Source: Fibrobacter succinogenes (GTDB taxonomy: Bacteria; Fibrobacterota; Fibrobacteria; Fibrobacterales; Fibrobacteraceae). Taken from it: a DNA stretch of 64,000 nt. The stretch spans positions 1 to 64,000 of the forward strand of contig CADCGB010000007.1 in the NCBI GenBank assembly GCA_902800815.1, in the 5' to 3' direction. Each line of letters begins with the position of its first letter. Position 1 is the stretch's first letter. Positions 17,052 to 22,573 of this stretch are shown here, piece by piece. The notes beneath the pieces are model-generated. The model was not told the DNA's origin. It saw only the letters and a list, made by a program, of their open reading frames with translations, and did not search any database. The position numbers and the translations under genes were made by a program.

Positions 17052-18314
17052 TTAAAAAATCCAGTTGAGAATATCGAGCAACCCTAATTGAGGTGTCGCT
17101 CTTGAAACGGTTCGGGTCGTCCGCCCAAAGGTCCCCTGATATCCAGACGATTTTCTCGGTTCAAAAGACTTCTGATGACGACGGGACCTCATTTTACGCT
17201 GACATTCCATGCAGATTCCCCGTTCCTTTATGTACTTCTCATCGGTATCCTCGTTACATTGAGGACACTTGACATAAACGACACCCTTCTGTTTCTTGAA
17301 GCGAGTCGGGTACACCTCCTCGGACATCTTGTCTTGCGCACCATACTTTCCGGAATCAAGCAGTCTCAGGTACTCGTTGAACTTCTTGAGCCAGTCATAT
17401 GAATTTAACCGGGTACTTTCGGTAGAATAACAGCCGCCCTTGCTGAACGTGTTGTAGAAGGCCTCCTTCATGAACCTCGGAAGATGGCTCCAGAGAAACC
17501 TCCACGGCCCGGCAGGGGTCTTCTTGTTAGAAACATCGCCAAGCGGGTATGAAAAATCCATGTTGATGATGTTGGCCTGTGCACCTTCGCCATCCTTCTG
17601 GTTATACGGCATCTGACCCGTTACCATCAGTGAGAAAAGCAACACCGCCACAGCGAAGTTCTCGTTGCCTACCGTACGGAGGTAACTACCGTAATGCACC
17701 TTCTTCTGGAGTTCAGGTGGAGTAAACGGGATAGTGCCAACAGGGCACGGGTACCCATCAACCTGGTACGAATCGCAGTCGACAAAGTAAACGTCCTTCG
17801 GAGACTTGACAAGAATATTGTCGGGGTTGATATCGCCGAGGATGATCCCGTTCTTGTGCAAGTAGCCTATCTTTTTCAGGATAGTAATGCAGAGTTCGAC
17901 CAAATCACGCTTTTTCCAGCTCGGGAACTTCTTCAGGAAAAGCGGTTTCATGTAAAGGCTACGGACCTTTTCGCCCTCCACCATCCCCATCAGGTAACCC
18001 ACGAACTCGTTTCTTGAGTTATAGAGTATCGCCTTGGGGAAACAGACGCCGGGACAATCAATCCTCTTGTCAAGCAGGGCCTGAATTTTCGCCATTTTAT
18101 GGGACGTGGTCTTTTCGGGCCTATAGATCTTGGCCACGTAAGGCGTGTTTGTCTTGAATACAGAGCCTTCGCCCCCCTGCCCCAGTATGGTGCCAAGCGT
18201 GACGTATTGCCCATTCTGCATGTGCAGTACGTGCCCAGGCTTGGCGACCAAGGACACGGGAAGGTTCCGGTCAGGTACAATGCTCTGCGCCGTTTTATTC
18301 AATGCCGCTTTCAC
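17052..18314 (-). CDS. Serine/threonine protein kinase with C-terminal zinc ribbon (TerY-P triad)
   Basis: The protein (420 aa) has the Gly-rich loop GQGGEGSVF, the VAKIY lysine, a catalytic loop LGDINPDNIL with D and N in place, and DCDS instead of DFG. After the kinase fold come two Cys pairs, CPQC and CMEC, forming a zinc ribbon, then a basic Ser/Arg tail. This matches the kinase of TerY-P triads. I choose the GTG at 18314 because GGAGG lies 6 nt upstream; the ATG at 18335 would add seven residues, has no such signal, and lies deeper in the preceding gene. It overlaps that gene by 20 nt. DCD for DFG suggests altered metal handling. Confidence 0.85.
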   Translation of the reverse strand: MKAALNKTAQSIVPDRNLPVSLVAKPGHVLHMQNGQYVTLGTILGQGGEGSVFKTNTPYVAKIYRPEKTTSHKMAKIQALLDKRIDCPGVCFPKAILYNSRNEFVGYLMGMVEGEKVRSLYMKPLFLKKFPSWKKRDLVELCITILKKIGYLHKNGIILGDINPDNILVKSPKDVYFVDCDSYQVDGYPCPVGTIPFTPPELQKKVHYGSYLRTVGNENFAVAVLLFSLMVTGQMPYNQKDGEGAQANIINMDFSYPLGDVSNKKTPAGPWRFLWSHLPRFMKEAFYNTFSKGGCYSTESTRLNSYDWLKKFNEYLRLLDSGKYGAQDKMSEEVYPTRFKKQKGVVYVKCPQCNEDTDEKYIKERGICMECQRKMRSRRHQKSFEPRKSSGYQGTFGRTTRTVSRATPQLGLLDILNWIF

Positions 18315-18897
18315 TGTTATCCTCCAGGGATTCATTGTTGTGGGTCTTTAAATCTCCGGGATTACGGACACTAGACTCAGTCATGCTGATGGTACTCATC
18401 ATGATGACGTTGCCGAGCCTCCTGCAATGCGACAGGGCGTCATCGGGAAAGATGATATCGTACCGTTCATCCATGAAGTCGCTTTCCGTTATCAGGGTAT
18501 CCGGCGAGACGTTCTTCAGGTAGCGTTCGCTGTAAACCCTCTTCCGATAATCCTCATGTTCATTCTCGAAGAAATCCCCTGTAACTTCAAAGGTTTCCTC
18601 CCCAAAGAATGCATTCAGCACAAGCCTATAGACAGATCGGTCCTCATAGGCCTTCTTCATAATCATGTAGCGACAAGTATCATCATTGAACCAGTCGGCA
18701 ACAATAGCCTTATCGCAACCCGATTGCATATCGTCTACAAGCCTCTGATTGATAGGGGGCATCCTGTTTCGTATTTTTTTCACAAACACATAGGCGTCCG
18801 TGCTCTTCGTTTCAAGTCTCAGGGCCACACTGCCGTTTTGGTTACGCAGGCGCGTGTAACCGTAAGGGAACATATCGATAAATTCTTTCGGTCTCAT
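18295..18897 (-). CDS. Unknown 200-residue protein of the triad operon
   Basis: I do not recognise this protein. It is a soluble, mixed alpha/beta-looking protein beginning MRPKEFIDMFPYGYTRL, with a disordered Ser/Asn/Glu-rich end. There is no signal peptide or membrane segment. AAAGGAG lies 10 nt before the ATG, and its end overlaps the kinase start, so the two are translated together. Its place suggests it is a substrate, adaptor or sensor for the kinase/phosphatase pair; that is inference. Confidence 0.7.
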   Translation of the reverse strand: MRPKEFIDMFPYGYTRLRNQNGSVALRLETKSTDAYVFVKKIRNRMPPINQRLVDDMQSGCDKAIVADWFNDDTCRYMIMKKAYEDRSVYRLVLNAFFGEETFEVTGDFFENEHEDYRKRVYSERYLKNVSPDTLITESDFMDERYDIIFPDDALSHCRRLGNVIMMSTISMTESSVRNPGDLKTHNNESLEDNSESGIE

Positions 18898-18929
18898 GGA
18901 TTAATGGCTCCTTTGGAATAACTGGCATT

Positions 18930-18972
18930 AAGAAAAAAGAGGTGGTTCCCGTTTTACCATGCGCAGGGAACC
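18930..18972 (-). terminator. Hairpin with T-run after the 33-residue peptide gene
   Basis: On the minus strand GGTTCCC and GGGAACC (18966-18972 and 18944-18950) form a 7-bp stem with a 15-nt loop, followed by ACCTCTTTTTT. It would end or attenuate transcription between the peptide genes and the kinase genes. Confidence 0.6.
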
Positions 18973-19001
18973 TTGGCGCTTTTTCTCGGCTATCCACAAC
19001 A

Positions 19002-19103
19002 CTACTTACCGAGCTTTTCTGCAGCTTCCTGAATCGCCTCTATGATCGGCTTTGCCGCTTCAACAAGGGTCTTCACCACTTCAATCACTTCCTTGATCTG
19101 CAT
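19002..19103 (-). CDS. Micro-peptide of 33 residues (amphipathic helix)
   Basis: A short reading frame starts MQIKEVIEVVKTLVEAAKPI and ends in a Glu/Ala/Lys helix closing with KLGK. The spacing of Ile/Val/Leu with charged residues predicts one amphipathic helix. TAGGAGAG lies 6-7 nt before the ATG. It is the third of three consecutive micro-peptide genes. Function is unknown; membrane-active toxin, signal peptide or kinase substrate are possible. No threonine/serine-rich phosphosite is evident beyond one Thr. Confidence 0.6.
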   Translation of the reverse strand: MQIKEVIEVVKTLVEAAKPIIEAIQEAAEKLGK

Positions 19104-19126
19104 GGTCGCTCTCCTAATGGCTATTT

Positions 19127-19150
19127 TGCCCCTCTCCAAGCGCGGGGGCA
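19127..19150 (-). other. Hairpin between the 29- and 33-residue peptide genes
   Basis: TGCCCC and GGGGCA enclose 12 nt. No T-run follows on the minus strand, so this is more likely a processing or translation structure than a terminator. A TGCAA/TTGCA repeat lies beside it (19168-19180). Confidence 0.4.
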
Positions 19151-19180
19151 CACGCATGTTTATGCAGTGCAACTATTGCA

Positions 19181-19270
19181 CTAGGCATTTTCGTTGTCGT
19201 TCTTGCTCATCTTTTCGTAGATGGCAATAACAGCAGCAACGATTTCAAGGACCATCAGTACTTGTCTCAT
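19181..19270 (-). CDS. Micro-peptide of 29 residues (hydrophobic helix)
   Basis: The frame starts MRQVLMVLEIVAAVIAIYEK and ends in a polar tail rich in Asn, Asp and Lys. The first ~18 residues could span or line a membrane. GGAG precedes the ATG by 8 nt. The coding reality is supported by the ribosome site, its position between two similar micro-genes, and the helix-like composition. Function unknown. Confidence 0.6.
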   Translation of the reverse strand: MRQVLMVLEIVAAVIAIYEKMSKNDNENA

Positions 19271-19280
19271 TGTTGTTTCT

Positions 19281-19325
19281 CCAAAAAGAGGGTGAACGCT
19301 CCCTGTTTACTATACGCCGGGAGCG
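19281..19325 (-). terminator. Hairpin with T-run after the 60-residue peptide gene
   Basis: CGCTCCC and GGGAGCG (19319-19325 and 19297-19303) form a 7-bp stem with a 15-nt loop, followed on the minus strand by CACCCTCTTTTT. The design matches the hairpin at 18930-18972. Confidence 0.6.
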
Positions 19326-19356
19326 ACCGCGTCTTCACCTGTAACCTAGACAACCT

Positions 19357-19539
19357 TTACGGGTCAAACAGGCGCCCGATTCCGTTGAGGACGTCGCAAA
19401 CGCAATCCCCCACGAATACGATTGCATCGCCCGTCATTTCGAGCGATCCCTCAACGATTTCGCCCGAGTGATCAGCAACCTCTTTCGCGACGGCTGCAGC
19501 GACCTGTGTTCCTATTGTCTTTGCCATGAGTTCGATCAT
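19357..19539 (-). CDS. Micro-protein of 60 residues
   Basis: The frame starts MIELMAKTIGTQVAAAVAKE and ends DVLNGIGRLFDP. The composition (Ala/Val/Gly/Ile with scattered acids) predicts two short helices and a hydrophobic middle, IVFVG. AAAGGAG lies 8 nt before this ATG; an upstream ATG lacks such a site. It is the first micro-gene downstream of the tandem promoter modules and the sigma-like gene. Function unknown. Confidence 0.6.
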   Translation of the reverse strand: MIELMAKTIGTQVAAAVAKEVADHSGEIVEGSLEMTGDAIVFVGDCVCDVLNGIGRLFDP

Positions 19540-19569
19540 TGTCTGTCTCCTTTGGTGCTCCCGCACCGG

Positions 19570-19686
19570 TTCTATCTATTATATCGGTAGTCGTTCCTCA
19601 TCCTACAACCAACTTTTTTTAAAAAGTGTGTTGCTCTTGTCCTTTTCTACCTATTATATCGAGGTGTTGCCCCGAATCCACAACCA
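19570..19686 (-). promoter_or_regulatory. Two tandem promoter-like modules upstream of the micro-peptide genes
   Basis: Two ~42-bp modules, 19570-19612 and 19645-19686, share on the minus strand GGTTGT, a conserved-length spacer, and CGATATAATAG followed by TAGAA. TATAAT is a perfect -10. The modules lie between the sigma-like gene and the 60-residue peptide gene and look like a duplicated promoter, possibly read by that sigma-like protein. Confidence 0.6.
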
Positions 19687-20382
19687 CTAGCCCTTCATTT
19701 TTTCGCGAATTTTTTTCTGAAGTATTTCAGGAATCCACTTCATGGCAGACTTGCACCCCTTGCTGACACCCTGCTGCGACATTTCAAGTCGTTTGGCGGC
19801 TTCACTCTGGTTCTCAAACCCTTCAACATACGTCTGGAGGGTTGTCTCGATTGTCCTGTGGGTTGCACATTCCTCAGGCACCGCCCTCAATACGGCATCC
19901 ATCATTTCGGCATAACTATCTTCCAATAGATCCGGCTCATAGTTATCGGTATCAAATTGGCGCCATACCGTCGCTTTTCCGCACCTGACGTACCCGCCAA
20001 TAGAGATATTCTGCCCATTATTGCAGCGCTGTGTCTCGGCCTCGGCATAGTACCTTTCACCGGCTTTTTCACTTTTCTCCATAAACAACCATTCAATCTC
20101 ATGATTCATCCACGTTTCGAAGGCGCATGCCGACGGCTTGTATTTCCTGCACGTCCTATCAAACGCCTCATAGGCGGCACCAAAGACAAACCACTGTTTC
20201 TGCGGGTCGTCATTTCGCAACATCGCCATTTCGTAATCGAAGGGGTGTCTGTTGAAATGGTACATGGCCGCCGCTTCAAACTTCTCTCTATAGAAATCAT
20301 AGAGGGTGTGGATGGCAGCAATGTCGCCGTTTTTCTGGACTTTTGCAATGAGGGCAAGGAGCCCTTCTCTATCGAGTTTCAT
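19687..20382 (-). CDS. Sigma-factor-like regulator (ECF type, predicted)
   Basis: The protein (231 aa) has an N-terminal helical region resembling sigma region 2 (FYREKFEAAAMYHFNRHP and AYEAFDRTCRKYKPSACAFE) and a C-terminal helix-turn-helix like region 4, with NQSEAAKRLEMSQQGVSK. Such proteins direct RNA polymerase to specific promoters. The start at 20382 is chosen because GGAGGAG lies 9 nt upstream, next to a CCGCC/GGCGG hairpin. It sits at the head of the micro-peptide and triad genes, so it may control them. Similarity is at motif level, so sigma identity is probable but not proven. Confidence 0.65.
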   Translation of the reverse strand: MKLDREGLLALIAKVQKNGDIAAIHTLYDFYREKFEAAAMYHFNRHPFDYEMAMLRNDDPQKQWFVFGAAYEAFDRTCRKYKPSACAFETWMNHEIEWLFMEKSEKAGERYYAEAETQRCNNGQNISIGGYVRCGKATVWRQFDTDNYEPDLLEDSYAEMMDAVLRAVPEECATHRTIETTLQTYVEGFENQSEAAKRLEMSQQGVSKGCKSAMKWIPEILQKKIREKMKG

Positions 20383-20388
20383 TCTTCT

Positions 20389-20440
20389 ATCTCCTCCGCC
20401 CAATGGCGGCGAAACGAAATCAGGGACATCCCGATTTCGT
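20389..20440 (-). promoter_or_regulatory. Structured leader of the sigma-like gene
   Basis: A hairpin at 20414-20440 (outer arms ACGAAATC / GATTTCGT, inner GGGA / TCCC, one bulge) and a second at the Shine-Dalgarno (CCGCC / GGCGG) lie within 60 nt of the start codon. They suggest control of translation or attenuation. Confidence 0.45.
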
Positions 20441-20565
20441 AAGTGGTCAACTCCCTGCGTTAATGGACGCAAAGAGCATATGTAGCCCGAATTTTTTTTG
20501 TTTGGATTTCAGGCAAACCAACTTGATAGAAGTGTCCTTTTGCCGTGGACGGACGGGCTCGAGTT

Positions 20566-20588
20566 TAACGCCTCCGGGCAGGGCGTTA
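20566..20588. other. Inverted repeat upstream of the sigma-like gene
   Basis: TAACGCC and GGCGTTA are separated by 9 nt. No T-run follows on the minus strand. It may be an operator or part of a terminator behind the 29-residue membrane peptide. Confidence 0.35.
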
Positions 20589-20593
20589 GATTC

Positions 20594-20683
20594 CTAGAGA
20601 ATCTTGCCGAGGATGATGGCTGCAATCAAAAGCACTATAGGCCCCCTTGTTAAAGTGAATTCAGGTAAAGATGATGCTGTCAC
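20594..20683 (-). CDS. Possible 29-residue membrane peptide (GTG start)
   Basis: Directly after the viperin stop a frame starts at GTG and ends in a hydrophobic helix, GPIVLLIAAIILGKIL. A membrane-spanning C-terminus in such a short frame is unlikely by chance, but there is no clear ribosome site; it could be coupled to the viperin stop 3 nt upstream. It may be a toxin-like or regulatory peptide. Low to moderate confidence. Confidence 0.35.
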   Translation of the reverse strand: MTASSLPEFTLTRGPIVLLIAAIILGKIL

Positions 20684-20686
20684 GAT

Positions 20687-21610
20687 TTACGCTGCAGAAG
20701 CGATCTTCATCTTAGCGATGGTTGCATCTGTGGCGACCGATGTGTAGCGGTTGAAGAACTTGTCCTCCGCAAAGCCAACTTCCTTCATAGCCACCTCAAA
20801 GGGCGTGCTCATGAGAGGATGGCTGTAGCGGTATTCAGCTTGACCATTTTGGAAAAGCCGCCCGTCCGGAGCTATCATCAAGTAGCTCCCCATCATTGCG
20901 GAGTTATCTTCCACGAAAATGTGCCGGCTGGGCGCGTCGCTTGACACAAAAAGATCCTCGCGGTAGTTGTTGCGCAGGAACGTGTAAAACTGTTCGTCAG
21001 TAACGCCCTTGCAGCAGCCAAAAGGAACCTGGCGGAGGATCTTGTACTTTGACGCGCCAAGAGCGGATACCTTGTCTACCAGGAACTCGCTGTAATTGTT
21101 CTGATTGACGACCGTGTTCACCTTGATGCGGATTTTCGGGTTGATGGCACGGAGCGCGGCCAACTTGGAAGCAATCTCCTCGTAGCCCAAGGTCTTACCA
21201 TGACAATGACGACCAATCTTGAGATTGGTCTCATGCGAGAAGGAATCAAGAGAAACCCCAACCTGCGAAAGCAGGCGGGCAAACGGGAAGATGTTTTCTA
21301 GATGGCTGCCGTTGGAGATAACGGATACTTCGGCACCGTAGGCATGCGCCGTTTGGGCGACAAACTGAATTTTGTCCTTGAAAAGGGCCGGCTCTCCACC
21401 GACAATGCTCAAGCGCCAGGGCGCAGCGGATTCGCCGAAATGGTCCCTATGGAACCTAGCGATGTTCTCGATGACCTTGCGTACATTCGAGGGGCTGTTC
21501 CAGGCTTCGCTTTGGTGATTATGCCATTTAGAATAGCATCCTTGACAGCCAAAGTTACAAACAGCTGTTGCGTGAAAATTGATGACGAGGGGAAGAGTTG
21601 TGTTCTTCAT
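20687..21610 (-). CDS. Prokaryotic viperin homologue (radical SAM antiviral enzyme)
   Basis: The protein (307 aa) has the radical SAM cluster motif C18-x3-C22-x2-C25, VGGEPAL, and segments typical of viperins: VSVISNGSHL, GVSLDSFSHETNLKIGR, RIKVNTVVN and a C-terminal GFAEDKFFNRY. Viperins remove the 3'-hydroxyl of nucleoside triphosphates to make ddh-nucleotides that stop viral RNA synthesis. Many prokaryotic viperins sit beside a nucleotide kinase; none is visible here. The ATG at 21610 is preceded by AGGAT. A peptide-modifying radical SAM role next to micro-peptides is an alternative, but the viperin segments argue against it. Confidence 0.85.
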   Translation of the reverse strand: MKNTTLPLVINFHATAVCNFGCQGCYSKWHNHQSEAWNSPSNVRKVIENIARFHRDHFGESAAPWRLSIVGGEPALFKDKIQFVAQTAHAYGAEVSVISNGSHLENIFPFARLLSQVGVSLDSFSHETNLKIGRHCHGKTLGYEEIASKLAALRAINPKIRIKVNTVVNQNNYSEFLVDKVSALGASKYKILRQVPFGCCKGVTDEQFYTFLRNNYREDLFVSSDAPSRHIFVEDNSAMMGSYLMIAPDGRLFQNGQAEYRYSHPLMSTPFEVAMKEVGFAEDKFFNRYTSVATDATIAKMKIASAA

Positions 21611-21670
21611 GGGAATCCTATCCTTTAGGCCCCGAAACCGCTTCATTCAACCTAAATTCACTCCCGCCTA

Positions 21671-21705
21671 GGTTACAAAGGCGAGCTGTAACCATGCGGT
21701 TACAG
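21671..21705 (-). promoter_or_regulatory. Three-part inverted repeat in the viperin leader
   Basis: GGTTACA (21671-21677), TGTAACC (21687-21693) and GGTTACA (21698-21704) lie 60-95 nt before the viperin start. The middle copy can pair with either neighbour, so this could be a two-state RNA switch or a cluster of operator half-sites. CTGTAACC/GGTTACAG is an 8-bp perfect stem with a 4-nt loop. Confidence 0.5.
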
Positions 21706-21791
21706 ATTTAAAAAAGCGGCCCTAAGGCACTATGTCTTCATATAGAATTCCCGTTCCGAAGAACAGGTCGGCTAAAAAAGCCTGCCCTTAA

Positions 21792-21855
21792 ATTATAAAA
21801 TCCTATTGGGCTCGTCAAGACTTTTTTGACTTTTTCTTTAAAAAAGTGATATATT
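21792..21855. promoter_or_regulatory. Divergent promoters for viperin and module copy 2
   Basis: Minus strand: TTGACG (21813-21818) and TATAAT (21792-21797), 15 nt apart. Plus strand: TTGACT (21826-21831) and TATATT (21850-21855), 18 nt apart, the latter 7 nt before the ATG. The two -35 boxes form one palindrome, GTCAA-N7-TTGAC. Confidence 0.6.
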
Positions 21856-21862
21856 TCACGTT

Positions 21863-22555
21863 ATGAAGTATAGAGAGTATCTAGATACTGCGCAAAGGCA
21901 CCTAGCTACATGCAAAAAATTTGTAAAAACTATTAATGAAAGTGAAATTGCAGATAAAAAGAACCTGCTAAAGGACATTTATTATTTGTCGGGTTACATT
22001 TTTGAAGCCATCACTGTATTCATCATTTATAAGACTGGATACTCTCACGTAAGAGATCTTTATAAGATGCAAGGCAAAGTGTTTGAGCCGGACAAACATG
22101 ATGTAGATGAATTTATCAAAGAATTTACGCAATTTACAAAAGTCGATTATTATCCAGTTTATAATGGAGTCACAAAACGAATTTATTTGGGAAGCAGAAT
22201 GAGAGATCGTAAAACTGGAAAAAAGTTGAAAATAAGCGATGATGATAAAAAATTTCTAAATGAATTTGTCGGTCTTAATGCCATAGAACAACATCATTTT
22301 GTTGATTTGATAGAAAACATAAAGAATAATAAAGAATTGTTTAACGTCATTTTCCCGCCATCAGAAGACGTTCCCTTTTTTGTCACTCCCGTTACTATTG
22401 AAGTTGAAACTCTTATAAGAGGATGGTCTTCCGGCCTTCGATATTCCGATGCCCTTTTGTGGAAAAAAATTGAAAAGGATCTTAATGAATCATCTCTGAA
22501 AGATCTTCTTGATGTTTGTCAAGAAATCGTTTTTTACTCATATCAAAAAAATTGA
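21863..22555 (+). CDS. Small partner protein of the KGGVGR ATPase, copy 2 (HEPN-like by inference)
   Basis: The protein (230 aa) begins MKYREYLDTAQRHLATCKKF and continues with NLLKDIYYLSGYIFEAIT, AIEQHHF and a closing LIRGWSSGLRY region. All four blocks match the 578-residue protein at 13529-15265, which has an added coiled coil between the first and second block. The helical pattern resembles HEPN proteins, many of which are RNases in defence systems; catalytic residues are not certain. There is no Shine-Dalgarno and TATATT lies 7 nt upstream, so the mRNA is probably leaderless. The gene is AT-rich and followed after 18 nt by the ATPase. Confidence 0.75.
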   Translation: MKYREYLDTAQRHLATCKKFVKTINESEIADKKNLLKDIYYLSGYIFEAITVFIIYKTGYSHVRDLYKMQGKVFEPDKHDVDEFIKEFTQFTKVDYYPVYNGVTKRIYLGSRMRDRKTGKKLKISDDDKKFLNEFVGLNAIEQHHFVDLIENIKNNKELFNVIFPPSEDVPFFVTPVTIEVETLIRGWSSGLRYSDALLWKKIEKDLNESSLKDLLDVCQEIVFYSYQKN

Positions 22556-22573
22556 TTATGGTCAGGAGATAGC

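Noticed and set aside
18315..18335. The ATG at 18335 as kinase start
   Set aside because: The GTG at 18314 has GGAGG at proper spacing and reduces overlap with the upstream gene.
20449..20479. A 10-codon frame upstream of the sigma-like gene, as a leader peptide
   Set aside because: No ribosome site and no run of regulatory codons.
19002..21610. A ribosomally made peptide cluster with the radical SAM protein as maturase
   Set aside because: The radical SAM protein carries viperin-specific segments and no RiPP recognition or SPASM-type domain is visible; the micro-peptides lack a leader/core layout.
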